DNA of 64,000 nucleotides from Calendula officinalis (lineage: Eukaryota > Streptophyta > Magnoliopsida > Asterales > Asteraceae): positions 6,034,001 to 6,098,000 of the forward strand of contig OY970832.1 of assembly GCA_963853835.1 (NCBI GenBank). Direction: 5' to 3'. Below are positions 35,774 to 47,545 of this stretch, one piece after another (positions within the stretch are counted from its first letter, which is position 1; each line of letters begins with the position of its first letter). The notes under the pieces were generated by a model, which worked only from the letters and a program-made list of their open reading frames with translations, did not search any database and was not told where the DNA came from. Position numbers and translations under genes: made by a program.

Positions 35774-38700
35774 TTAATTGTCTTTACACTTGCCTTCCTC
35801 TTCAGTCTTTAGTGCCTTGAGTTTTCTGTACCCAGTGTCCGTACCAAATAACCTGATAAAAGGTTAATTTGCATAATAAGATACCAAATTACTAAAAAAT
35901 GACAATTTTGAACCGTTTGATAACACATGGGGCGGTCTATGTTATGTTTTATCTCTAACGGGTCGAAAGTTACTCAAAGTTAACTTTTATCGATATAACC
36001 TTCTAAAACATTTTATTCAAGAAAATAGATTATTTAAATAAGAACTTAAATTAAGGAAAGTGTAGTTATCAACGGGGCATATATGTAATATTAAAAACTT
36101 AAATTAAGGGATTTACAGTCTTAGGCTTATAATTAAGATTAAGATAAACAAAAGTGTTTAAAAAATTACCCAACTATCCATTTTGCTACCTCAAAGATGA
36201 ATAATACTACAAATCAGGAAGAAAAAAAGAGGTCAAGGGTCAAACAAGCATATTATAAAGTGTTACCAGTCCATGTAGACAAAAGTTGATGAGTAGTTCC
36301 CAGACTTGGTGTAAATAAGTCGATGATGATAATCATGAAAGTCGGAACTGCAAATTTAATTAAAAAAGGGAATATTTGTCACCATAATGTAACCAAACCC
36401 GAATATATATATAAATCTATGTATTAAAAAAAAGGAAAAAAACTAACCCTCCATATAAAGGAAGGAAGTTTGATGGGCTCCAAGGGAAATGATAACCACA
36501 ATGGGCTTCAACAGTCTCAAGAACTCTAACAACCATCCACAACCAAAGTGTTATCAAATGAGGCCCAGTTATGGCGGGCCCGAATATTGTAGCAAAACCA
36601 AGGAATAATATTTCAGCAGGGTGTGCATATTCTGAAGTTAATCCAAAAGGTGTTGCATATCTGTCACATATTCAATGTGTATTAATCACACAAACCATTA
36701 AACTAAATGCAAATGAATATTAGATAAGTTTAGGTACAGGTGGCACTTTTGAGTTTTGACCCATTTACTTATTGATTCCGGTTATGTTATATCTTTAACA
36801 TGAAAAAAACAGGTCAAATGGGTCAAACGAGTTGACATCATCCAAATTATACTTGTAAATAGCCATAAAAACTTTTATAATCATATTTGAGACACCTTTT
36901 TATAGAAACATCATATTTGAGGCACTAGGCATTTAATTGCTAAAAAAATTCTCTAATTTTTCATCTACTAAATTTTCTGAAAACTGTATTCAGATATTTT
37001 CATTTTCCATTTTACAAAACAAGAGGAGATTTTTGTATCTGGAAAGGAAAATAGTTGAAAACTCTAATAGTCAGCTTTCATACAGTACCTATAATAACAT
37101 ATCCCAGGGGGCATGTTACTATTCATTAATTGTTCATAAATAGTGTTATTTTTGTTTCTTTTTTGTTTTTATCATGAATAGTTTTTAAAAATAAAATAAA
37201 ATGTAGTACTATGAATATGTTAGTTTATATAATATGATGTGTATCCTTGCAAAATCGTCGCGAAGCGCGAGCACAAAACTGAATAAACCCTACTTATTTA
37301 TAAAATTCAGAAGACTGCTATTGTGTGAAAAGTTTTTCAGGTCAACCCGACCCGTGCAAATAGCCCCTTTTGACCCGTAAAAAACTTTTGTTTGCTTACT
37401 CATGATGAACACTGTGGACATGCTTATACAACCACTTGGTATGCAAAATTCTGTGTCCCCAATAAAATATAAAATCTTCAATAATGAAGTAGAATAAAAT
37501 CTGTGTCGACATTACTTTCCTGCACAATATAAATCACAACAAGTCAACACGAGCATAACTAGAAAATAAACAGAAATTGCTTGATCAAATATAAGATTAT
37601 AACAAAAAATTGGATGTGATCAATCCAGTGACGTCAAAGGTCAAAGTCAAACAAGGATCAAGAAATAAAGCAGTAAGCACATAAAGAAGCTGAATATACA
37701 TACCAAGATGGTAATGGAAGACTACTACGCATGCCCATGAATCTGAAAACAGGATATGAAGCAATCATAACAGGCAGATTCACACAAAAATGATATAATA
37801 GTAATCGGGTAATGCATTTATCTTGAGCTTCACTTGTGTTATTCTTCGTCTGCACAACAAAATCTTAATATCATTAAATAAAATCTAACATTTATGCTAT
37901 TTTGAAACTGTTAAAGCAGCTTAATTTTTTTTGTTATTCATGCTAGGCATTACTTAACAGCTTATTCTTATCTTATGATAACAAACATAAATTATCAATA
38001 AAAAATTTACAATAACCGATAATTGAAGTGAGCAACTATAAACAATTGGGGCATGAAACAGTTAAAACCTGAATCTTGTATTTGCTGAGCCATCCTTGCC
38101 TTTCTAAGTAAATAAAAGGAAGTCCAGATAAGAAAAATACAGATTCATGAAGTAAAAAACTTCCAAGGCATGCCAGCTGGAAGTCACTGAAATTTGTGAT
38201 CAAATACTGCATTTAAAAAAAAAGATAAAATAAAATGTCAGCAATCAGCCCCCATTTTGGTGGAAGCAGCAAGAATCAGTAAATCATATTACAAAGATAT
38301 TCTGTTCCTACATAATATGAAATGGTTGCACGATCTTTTGACAAAAAAAGTAAGTAATTCAATCAGTAACAGCAGGCATTTGTAAGTTTTTTAAAAAAAA
38401 AAAAAATTAAACAATGTTTTCTTATGGACAAGTGCAAAATTTCCCAAGGAGAATTATGCTTACTGAACTTCAACAAGTTTAAGTTTTATTAACACATACC
38501 AGAAATTGTTCAAATATGAATTAGGATTTAGGAAAACGAATTTACATCTAATATAATCAAAACAGTAACATCATTTAATTGTATTGTAATCCAAACTCAA
38601 TAAGCAAATTGACACTATTATAAAGCTTAATAAATAAAGATAAACAAACAATACAGTACCAAATAAGCAGATCTCTTGACATCTATATCTCATACAGTCA

Positions 38701-39016
38701 TACATGTGCTATATAGTATAATAGCTATACAATTATACATACATCTTTATGAACAGTAAAATCAAACCACTTGCTGTACATATTTTGACTAGAATCATCT
38801 CCTATACAAATTAATACTCATTTTCACCAATGATTTGTGGATTAAAGCCAGTAATAAGCGAACAAACATCCAAAAATCAGTACTACAACAAAATATCAAT
38901 CAATGAGACTACATCGAGGTCAAATTAACAAGCAGAATGTATATTAAAACATCAATATAGACGGAAAAAGGAGCTTATGATGTTACCGTCCAGCCAGATT
39001 CGACGATGGAAGCCAT
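35774..39016 (-). CDS. SMO2: Sterol 4-alpha-methyl oxidase 2 (methylsterol monooxygenase)
   Basis: Seven exons on the minus strand: 38987-39016, 38069-38206, 37704-37849, 37400-37519, 36448-36660, 36267-36347 and 35774-35852 (stop TAA). Phases are compatible and the product is 268 aa, the usual SMO2 length. It is an ER membrane di-iron oxygenase that oxidises the C-4 methyl of 24-ethylidene lophenol-type sterols, on the way to sitosterol and brassinosteroids. All three His boxes are present: HRILH (127-131), HSVHH (140-144) and HDYHH (220-224). MASIVESGW, FLLHESVFFLSGLPF and TKNNTSEAQDKCITRLLLYH are SMO2-type rather than SMO1-type blocks. It lacks an obvious KKxx ER signal; the tail ends KCKDN. 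Introns hold TTTTGACCC-type repeats. A Pack-MULE-like insertion lies 112 bp upstream of the start codon, so the promoter may be affected. Confidence 0.95.
37085..37270. repeat. Repeat shared with 59090-59260, in SMO2 intron 4
   Basis: 'tatgaatatgttattttata.atattatgtgtat.ctt' and the upstream T-rich part occur at both sites. Here it ends near a CGCGAAGCGCG hairpin and CTGA, reminiscent of Helitron 3' termini. Weakly supported. Confidence 0.4.
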
Positions 39017-39128
39017 GGAATCCGGCGAAGAAGACACAGATTGTTGAAACGAATCTGAGCTCGTGCACACTCAACTTGTACTTTTAGTTGTAATTATTAA
39101 AACTAGAATAATGGTGGGGTTATATTCC

Positions 39129-40779
39129 AGAGTCATTTGCATAAATAATACCAAATGTACCCAGAAATCACAAATAATGCTCTTTTTTTACTCATTGCAA
39201 AAATAATGCTATCCCCTTTGGAATCCGGATCCTCTAGTATCCCTTGTTTGAAAACCCGGATACTACTTTTTTCCTTTTTTTTGTGTAATGTTTTGTACTT
39301 CTGTACTTGTCTAACACAGGGTACATTCCCACACCCCAAAACCCGGATCCCAAAGGGTATCCCACATCCCAAACCCGGATCCCTAGGGGTATCCCTAACT
39401 TGAAATCCCGGATCCGGTATTCCACACCTCAATTTTTTTTCAATTCCACTCGTACAGAAATTGAGCTCCAAATCCTGTACAATATTATTCAAGTATTACG
39501 TCCAACATTACATTCAGAAATTGGTTAATTCATCTTGTAAGTTTAAGCTCCGTTAGGGGTTCAATTCAATGAAATACGCAATTAGGTTTAGATTATCGTA
39601 ATTTTGTATTGAATTTATGTAATGTGTATCTGTTCGTCAGTTCGCGCTTTCATGGTGATCAATTCACAACCGTTAATGATCTAGAATATCTGTTGAATTA
39701 ACTATACTAATTAACAGAAAATTGTCGCTGTTGCTTTTACTTCACTTAGGGTTGTAGAACGAACGCTTTTTAATTTGATTCATTTTGTTTCCAGTGCATG
39801 TGTTGATTGATTTTGATTGAACAGTTGCTTGATATGTGTAGTGATAATTGTAGAGGTTTCTATTATATATTATTTTATTAAAATTAAAATTGTTATAATG
39901 TTTGAAACTGCAGTTTTATACTAGTGCTATGGATCATTAATTCATAAATCAACAATCAAAATTGAATTAGTACATGTGCATTTATAGCATAGCTGTAGTT
40001 TAAGATTTTGATTTTTAATTTTAGATTTTGAGTAGGTGTTAAAATTGACTGCTAGAGTGCTAGTATATCATTAACTTCCTCTGTTTCTTTAAGATTGTTA
40101 ACTTGTAATTATATAATACAATCTTGGTTAAAAGTATTACTTTCTCTAAATTTCTCCCTCACAATGGCAGAATCGTCAACCATGTGGTCAGTCAACCTTG
40201 GTGTTGACCATTCTTTTCTCTACAACTGGACGATTTACAGTGCAAGCTTTTGTGTACTCGTTGCTCTTGTTCTTTCCATGTATCTAATCTTTGAACATTT
40301 AGCTGCTTACAATCAACCTGAGATATTTATTTAATTCCCTATATGTTCAAATTCGGTTTCTGTTTGTATCCCTAGTTTCTAGAAATTTTAAATGTTAAAA
40401 AAGTAAGCAGTGTGAAATTCGATTACTTATTTTCAGGAGCAAAAGTTTTTAATCGGGCTTATCTTGGTGGTGTGGGATACTCCTAGGGGATCCGGGATTT
40501 CAAGTGTGGGATACCCCTAGGGGATCCGGGTTTTGAGGTGTGGGATACCCCTTGGGGATCCGGGTTTTGAGGTGTGAGAATGTACCATGCGTCAGACAAG
40601 TACAGAAGTACAAAACAGTACACAAAAAACAGGAAAAATGTAGTATCCGGGTTTTCAAACAGGGGATACTAGGGGATCCGGGATTCCAAATGGGGGATAG
40701 CATTATTTTTACAATAGGTCAAAAAAGAGCATTATTTGTGATTTCTGTGTACATTTGACATTATTTATGCAAATGACTC
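39129..40779. mobile_element. Pack-MULE-like element carrying a LAZ1 gene fragment
   Basis: Terminal inverted repeats of about 300 and 311 bp (39129-39428 and 40469-40779) are roughly 88-90% alike by eye. Both start GAGTCATTTGCATAAATAAT and contain about three copies of a roughly 32-bp 'ggatccgggttttgaggtgtgggatacccc'-like unit. TATATTCC flanks both ends (39121-39128, 40780-40787), and the next base differs, so the TSD is 8 bp or 9 bp with one mismatch. Long TIRs, TSD size and captured host exon sequence are the hallmarks of Pack-MULEs. The interior is non-TE DNA. Confidence 0.8.
40164..40468 (+). pseudogene. LAZ1: Captured LAZ1/DUF300 gene fragment (exon 1 and start of exon 2)
   Basis: The ATG at 40164 opens 53 codons (to 40322) ending in LVALVLSMYLIFEHLAAYNQPE, of which MYLIFEHLAAYNQPE is the hallmark of LAZ1 homologues (organic-solute-transporter-alpha fold; tonoplast proteins in Arabidopsis). 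A hydrophobic membrane segment precedes it. Exon 2 resumes at 40437 after TTTTCAG with EQKFLIGLIL and is cut by the right TIR at 40469. After Glu-53 the expected GT donor reads AT (GAG|ATATTT), so normal splicing is lost and read-through hits TAA after three codons. About 730 bp of upstream DNA, perhaps the donor gene's 5' UTR and leader intron, was captured too. The full gene normally exceeds 400 aa, so this is a fragment. Confidence 0.82.
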
Positions 40780-40787
40780 TATATTCC

Positions 40788-41105
40788 GTTCATGAATTTC
40801 TTCCTACCCCGGATATCAGTGAGCTTTTAGGCGAATTTCATGGGAGGGCTTTTATTGTGCGAACCAGCGTTGTACTTTGTGCATCGAAACTTGTACCTTT
40901 TCGATACACCACGGGTGAGTTTACAATGCTGATATATGAAACGTAGAACGACGTCGGCTTGGTTTTCAAATACGTATCACGGTATCGGAATAGTAAGAAT
41001 CAATACACTTTTTGGTATGTATTTATCTCTTTGGTGTAAATATGACCCTATAAAGTTAAATGTACTTTTATGACCGTTAAGATTGGATCATCTTCTTATT
41101 TGATA
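40788..41105. other. Probable former SMO2 upstream sequence
   Basis: No gene or repeat seen. By position it is the DNA that was next to the SMO2 5' end before the Pack-MULE-like insertion. Confidence 0.4.
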
Positions 41106-41369
41106 CTCCCTCCGTCCCACAAAAAACTTCCCATTTGGTTTTTGCACAAGTTTTTAGGTGATAGTTAGTGGTGGGGTCATTGATAATACTTTTTATTAAA
41201 ATATGAGGTTATATTGGAGAGAGAAATATAGTTAGTGGATATTAGTGGTGCGGTCTTTAGTAATAATAGTTTTTTATTGTGTGGAGCCAATCAAATATGG
41301 GAAATGAGAAGTTTTTTGTGGGACAGAAATTTAGAATGAAATGGGAAGTTTTTTGTGGGACGGAGGGAG
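41106..41369. mobile_element. Stowaway-like MITE, family B
   Basis: CTCCCTCCGTCCCACAAAAA and complement, flanked by TA (41104-41105, 41370-41371). 264 bp, the best-preserved member of the family here. Confidence 0.9.
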
Positions 41370-41371
41370 TA

Positions 41372-41650
41372 TAATTTTTCTAGAAGGGGTTTGAAAATTG
41401 AATCTATTGGTTGCCCGATGTGTCAAGTTGGGATGGAAAACACTTCACATATCATGTCCAATTGTACCTTATCTAAAGACATATGGAAATGCATTTGCCG
41501 ATGGTGTGATATTGATGTTTTTACTTGTAATTCTTTTGATGATTGGTAGGTTCTTTGTGAGACATTCTCGAGAAGGAGTAACCGAGAGCTAAAGATAAAA
41601 GTGATTGGGATTACGATATGTTGGATAATTTGGAGATATAGATATTTTAT
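41372..41650 (+). pseudogene. LINE zf-RVT fragment
   Basis: The frame contains ESIGCPMCQVGMENTSHIMSNC, i.e. the C-x2-C...H...C zinc finger at the end of plant L1 reverse transcriptases, then IWKCICRWC. A stop (TAG) at about 41547 and a frameshift follow, and a second block ends in CWIIWRYR. Flanked on the left by the MITE. Confidence 0.65.
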
Positions 41651-42103
41651 TTAGTTTGATTTTTTATTGTATTTACAAAAAATATGTAGTTGATTTTATT
41701 ATTTTGAACTCGTATGCTTGATTAACACATAGAAATCCTAAATGTCATGGGTTGATTTGCTTAAAAACAATAATTATATTGTTTTTAGTTTAGATTTTTG
41801 CTAGACTATTAAATTTGATGTTAAAAAAGAACCCAACAAGCAAATGCTAAAATAGATGAATACAGAAAGATTACGTATTTTATTTTACAATATTTTTTCT
41901 TTTTCTAGAAAGAAACTCATAAACCTAGTGATAATTGATGGGCCACGTTGGCTTAGTGTGACCACGTGAAAAGGGTTGTGAAACTTTTTAGATAATTTCC
42001 GTATGCAAATCGGGGTGGATTTATGAAAAAAATTGATGGATGTTATAGGTCCTATATTTTATTTCAGGAATATTATCTACACTAATAAAAAATATATAAA
42101 AAT
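41651..42103. other. Intergenic DNA, nothing recognised
   Basis: AT-rich; no supported feature. Confidence 0.35.
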
Positions 42104-42262
42104 ATTTAAAAAATGATAATGACAGCCCTAAATAACAAGGCAAAATTAATATAAAAATTACCGCCTGAATTTTAGTAACACTCATCTATCAATGAATGTA
42201 CAATCATTTTACGCTTGTTAGAGACAATTCTAAGGGATGTCATTAACAAAACCTAAAACATT
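42104..42262 (-). mobile_element. Short MITE-like repeat (copy 2 of 2)
   Basis: The complement reads GGTTTTGTTAATGACATCCC through TTTTGCCTTGTTATTTAGGG and ends TGTCATTATCATTTTT, colinear with 23025-23182. Confidence 0.6.
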
Positions 42263-42718
42263 TTAACATTGTTTTAATATTATTTGAAAAAAATTCAAGA
42301 ATTGCATGGACAGTCCTATGTTACATACTAGATCCTCCATGTATTCATTCAAATATAGATTGGTAATAGATGAACCTTCAAAATGATTTTTCAAAGTAGA
42401 AATTAGTTAATCAATTATATAATCCACTAAACATTGAGTTTGTTAGAGCTACTCCTACCTCGGACTTGTAGGTGAGATAACAACCTCCCTACTGGAAACG
42501 ATATTTCAATACGAGGGTGTTTTTATTAGACTATTCTTTATTTTATCACACGAGTATAATGGGTTCTGCGCTCCGTTGTGTTTATTAGACTTTTATTGTT
42601 AGTCCATTTAATTTTAAAGTCATAAAAGATCAAGAAAGATAGAACGCCACCCTTGACGTATCAACCGAAGAAAGAAACCGAATGTAGGATTTTGGGATGG
42701 ATCGACTTAAAAAAGAGT
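42263..42718. other. Intergenic DNA, nothing recognised
   Basis: No gene or bounded repeat seen. Confidence 0.35.
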
Positions 42719-42723
42719 TTGGT

Positions 42724-45385
42724 TGTAACACCACAATCTTAGAGCCATTTTTTTTTTAATATGCATACGGAAGCGATTTTAGAAAACTATAAATCCTATT
42801 TATTACATATTATAAAGGCCATTTACATATTAACCAAAATATATAAAACGTTTAAAGGTGTTACTAAAAACAGGCTCGACCCGGTTTACAAAATCAGAGT
42901 ACGGTCAGACTTCCAAAACCCAACTCTAGTCAAGCCAAATCCACAACCTGAAAAGAGTCAACAAATGAGGGATTAGCACAAAACTAAGTGAATAGAAATA
43001 AACATCAATCTGCATAACCACAACAAATTAGAAATCAAGAGAAATCAATAGGGAAAATCCGTCCAAACTTCCACAAGCAATTGGACGTTATGAGAGGATC
43101 GGCGGTCGGGCGAGGACCTTCGACTGTTGTCGGCCCAACAACAGTCAACCGATGGCTCCTTTACTTATTAGCACGGTACTCACCCCTGACGGAACACATT
43201 CGTAGGAGTCCAAGCACCCCATCCAATAGTAACGAAGCGTAGCCGAAAACCACCATAGTTAACCTCTAAAAAACATGTGCACATACTACCATTAACAATC
43301 CCACAATTAATGGTACAACTGAAAATCGAAAAGTATAAAAAAATACACTTTTGCCAAAAACAGCAAGATCGCTAAGCGATCTGAGATCGCTAAGCTATCA
43401 GATCGCTACGCTATTTCTGACCCCTTAGCTATTTCGGTTTTCTGTTTTCATAAAAATTCAGCAAGATAGCTAAGCTATTTCTGGACCCTTAGCTATTTCT
43501 CTTATGAACTCCACCATTTCAACTTTTTGTACATTACACAAGAAAGGAGGTTAAATCCACTCACCTTAGCTTCCCTTGTGAAGTACTCAGTAGTCTTATA
43601 TCACTGAGTTTCTTTTCCTTTTCCTGTAACAAAACGAATACCGAATTAGTTACCCGAAATCATTAACTTTGCAACAAGTACAAATTATAAGTCAAACCAT
43701 TATATGTGTACAACCAATTGACAACTTAACACTTTCATTTCAAAACATATTAATTGACAATGTCTAGAATTCCATTAAGTCACTTCCAAGCAATTCATCA
43801 TGCATTTTTATCCAAGTTGCACATAATCGGCCCAAACGGGTCGGGACACATAATCAAGTCAAACTTGCAATTTACTAATACCACATTGTCAAGTTATCCA
43901 TTTATCACTAATTTAAGTTATTGACATACTACTTGCATCCATATACAAGCTTAACTAACTTTGACTTTATTTAAGTCAAATTGCACAATTTAACAACCAA
44001 ACGGGTCAAGACCCGGAACTACCTCAAACATACTTCCAATTAATCAAGTAACACATTTATGACATGAAATTGATAGTCCCAAGTTTACAAGTCATCCAAG
44101 ACTAAAGTCAACTTCCAGGTTTGACCAAAGTCAACAATTCATGAATTTAACTAGCAATTCTAGAAAACGGGTCAAAATCATTTTATTAACTTCCAATGTT
44201 TACAAACACCTAATTAACATTTCATCAAGTATACAATTACCATATAATAACCAACTTCATGTTAATTAGTTATACTTTGAAACACCCAAAATAATCAATA
44301 CAAGTTTAACCCGAAAAAGATGCATACAACCACCTGTTACTAACTCAGAAATCTGCTCATTTTTATAACCATATCAGTCCAGGAAAATATTATATTATTA
44401 AAGTAGACTCGTAGGCCTTCGAAACGACTGGTCGCACGCCCAAAACGGAGTTACAATTGATTTTATATGATTTTTACAAAATGGTCAAAATCTGCCATTT
44501 TCTTTTAGTTACGGGATTTTTTACAAATTTCACCCAAACACTACTTTTAATCTTTCAAAAACAACCAATTCATGTTATAATCAAACCTATACAACAATTA
44601 TCACTTCTAACATGTTAGTTATACCTAAATTAACAAAATTTAACATTAAAACATCACTTTCAAGAATTTGGGTAAAACTCATCTTCTTCCTCAAGAACAC
44701 AACAATGGTGATTTCTTACAAACATCATCAATTCAGTTTCTAACAAAATATTAGCATGATATAATCATTAGAAATCATTTAGAAGCAAAAGGATTCATCA
44801 ATTTCACATTTCTTAACAAAAATTCATACAACACAACCCTAGTTCAACTTTTTCACCAAGAACTAAGAACCCTAGAATAGATGGGGATTTCCTTACCTAA
44901 AACTTGCTTCAATTCGAGATTCACAGCTGAAATATGAAGGATTACTAAGCTTGCATGCAAGATTGACAAGAACATAAAGTGAAAATGGGTGTTTGGGTGT
45001 TTTGGCGTGAGAAGAGTGAGAGAGGAAGAGAAATCAGATTTCTTTTGGTGCCACCAACATACACACGTACACACACACATCACACTTGGCAATTTCATTT
45101 AATATGCAGTATAAAATATAGGATATTTGGTTTGCAGATAATTAATTTAGACTTAACTAACTCCAATTTTAACAACGAAGATATTTTTGAAACCCCGGTT
45201 CAGAAGTGAACCCAAATATGTAAAGATCACTTTAATATTTAAATATCTCAGTTTTACTAATTTTAACCCCATGGTTAAAATACAATTAAATATAATTAAA
45301 TCAAATACATTATATAAAACAATAAACAATAAATTACTTACCGAAAATACTTTAAAAATTCTAGGCCAGGTCTCAGGATGTTACA
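42724..45385 (-). mobile_element. Solo LTR of a long-LTR gypsy-type element (2662 bp)
   Basis: The ends TGTAACACC and GATGTTACA are flanked by the 5-bp TSD TTGGT (42719-42723, 45386-45390). On the minus strand it starts TGTAACATCCTGAGACCTGG, typical of plant chromovirus LTRs. It holds an array of 'agatcgctaagc' and 'ttagctatttc' units (43365-43500) and a donor-like AAG|GTGAGT near 43560 in the LTR's sense direction. No internal retroelement coding region remains, so this is a recombination product. Confidence 0.85.
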
Positions 45386-45390
45386 TTGGT

Positions 45391-45769
45391 GGCGTGACGA
45401 TAATGGTTTTTGATTGACCTTTGAATTCAAGAAAATAAAGATGTGTGATAAGTTTGGATGTCGTGGAAAAATATGGATAAAGGAGAAAAAATGAAAAAAC
45501 AAATCAATTATTAGAGTAAATTTCACAGATGGTCTCTGTGAAATATTACATTTATAATCTTTTATCTTTGCTTTATTACAAAAGGCGAAAGAGTATTTTG
45601 GTCATTTAAAACTATTTAACGACAGTATGGACTATGGTGTAATAAAATCTATACATCACATACATTCAGTGTAATAAACGAAGTTCAAAAACTGAAACCG
45701 TAATTAGTGATATACCATTGTAAATGTAGTATTATATACCTAACCCTAAACATCCATTCCTTTTATAGG
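45391..45769. other. Intergenic DNA, nothing recognised
   Basis: AT-rich; no supported feature. Confidence 0.35.
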
Positions 45770-45777
45770 GAAAAAAC

Positions 45778-46196
45778 TAGGGCTGTCAAAACCTAGCACG
45801 ACACGACAAAAATACACGAAACGAAACGAAATTAGGACGGAATCGAAATTTGAATTCGTGTTTGTGTCATGTAAAACAAACAAGAAGTCGATGTCGTGTC
45901 GTGTTCGTGTTTAGAGATTAACACGAAATTGACACGATAGTTATGATTTTGGGAACATTTAGAAATTTATGTTATATTTTTGTCGTTTTTGTCGTATTTT
46001 TAGTATGTAGTAAGTAAGAAATTTGATATATTTGTTATTTATCTCATGTTGTCGTGTTTATCGTTTTCTAATCGTGTCATGTTCGTGTTAGCAAAATAAA
46101 ACACGACTCAGTGTCATGTTGTTTTCGTGTTGAACGAATTCTGGTCGTGTCGTGTTAACCAAAAACACGAAACGATAGCACGATTTGACAGCCTTA
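45778..46196. mobile_element. Non-autonomous hAT element with CACGA/TCGTG array
   Basis: The ends TAGGGCTGTCAAAA and TTTGACAGCCTTA carry a perfect 8-bp TSD GAAAAAAC (45770-45777, 46197-46204). The interior repeats 'cacgacacgac', 'tcgtgtcgtgtt' and 'cgtgtt' in both orientations. 419 bp; inserted 54 bp beyond the 3' end of the tRNA-Val gene. Confidence 0.9.
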
Positions 46197-46249
46197 GAAA
46201 AAACGCTTTAGATTAGACTATTTGAAATAAAAAAAATAAACTGTAAAAT

Positions 46250-46323
46250 TGTCTGAGCCCGGGTTCGAACCGGGGACCTCTAGTGTGTGAGACTAGCGTG
46301 ATAACCGACTACACCACCCAGAC
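46250..46323 (-). tRNA. tRNA-Val (anticodon CAC)
   Basis: The minus-strand 74-nt cloverleaf starts GTCTGGGTGGTGTAGTCGG. The acceptor stem GTCTGGG pairs with CTCAGAC (one G-U) with discriminator A. The anticodon stem CTAGT/ACTAG encloses loop CTCACAC, so the anticodon is CAC, reading GUG valine codons. The T arm CCCCGGTTCGAACCCGGGG is intact. Internal box A (TGGTGTAGTCGG) and box B (GGTTCGAACCC) are perfect for Pol III. A TTTT terminator follows within 6 nt of the 3' end. CCA is not encoded, as expected in a nuclear gene. No intron. Probably functional. Confidence 0.97.
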
Positions 46324-46446
46324 ACTACATGCATATCCTTTGATTCTTTGCATATAAATACCGAAACTTAAATGTTTTAGAGCATAACTCTCCACGGCAT
46401 AGGAAACCGTCAAAATTCCCTCCTCCGTCGTGCGTCCCTCTGTGCA

Positions 46447-47508
46447 ATGGCATCTCATCATGCATCTCTGGGTCGACGAACGGTAAAATTCTCTCCTAAT
46501 TCCATCAAATTTTTTTCACATTCATTGAATCGTTCTTATTTCCAACATTTTTCTTCTCAAATTGATTATATTTTTGGTGTGAATTAATGTTTGTTTGATT
46601 AAATGACGATAAAATTGATTCATTCCAGTTGGAGGAAATTCGACAAAAGAGATCAGCTCAGAAATTAAGCACAACATCGTCCGGACCTGATTTCACAAAG
46701 CCTCCTAGCCCTAAAGGTAAGTTTTTCATCAATCAAATTGTGTAGTTGCATTGTAATTCATGATCACGTTCGTTGAATTATTTGATATTCTTTTCAATCA
46801 GAGGCTGGAGGGATATCAAAAACGTCCAGCGGGAATGCAATTTCAGAGGTAGCTTTTGCTGAAAACGATCGTATCATATTATATATATTCACCAGCTATT
46901 GATAGATTTTGCTTGATTATCGATTTATATCAAATACGCATTCATCTAAATTCTGAATTGCATGTTGTATTAATAATGTTGCAGTATGATATTAGTGGAC
47001 TAGTTTCACAGATACAAGATCTACAAAAAAAGAATGCTGATCTGGACAATGAGAATAAAATGCTGAGCTCAAAGGTTTACATTTCACAATTTGTTTTATA
47101 CTATTTTTGTTATAATTATCAACTCCTTGCTTTATGATTAATGAATTATTTTGTTGTTTATGATATTCTTTGTACTTTAGCTTCATTCTACAGAAACTGA
47201 TAATGACCTGCTAAATAAGCGAGCGAACGATCTGGTATGTGATCTCTTATTGACCACTGCAATTAATGTTTTGCTTAATTAAATTTCATTAAACAACAAT
47301 ATCATCTGTAATTGGTAAGCAGTTGTACAAGATATCAAATGATGAAAAAGAACCTGGCAAAATGTAAAATGAAATTTTGTACATGAAAAAGTAACCATAA
47401 TTTTCATTTTTCCTGGATTGCAGGAACGAAATACTGTACCATCATTGAGGAAAGCTTTAAAGGATGTAGCAATGGAAAAAGATGCAGCAGTTGTTGCACG
47501 GGTATAAA

Positions 47509-47545
<37 letters not shown>

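Noticed and set aside
39133..40758. Several 60-120 codon frames on both strands, mirrored at both ends
   Set aside because: They lie in the two inverted repeats of the Pack-MULE-like element, so they are copies of non-coding TIR.
40164..41105. A complete LAZ1 gene on the plus strand
   Set aside because: Homology stops at the TIR at 40469, the donor site is destroyed and no later exons follow.
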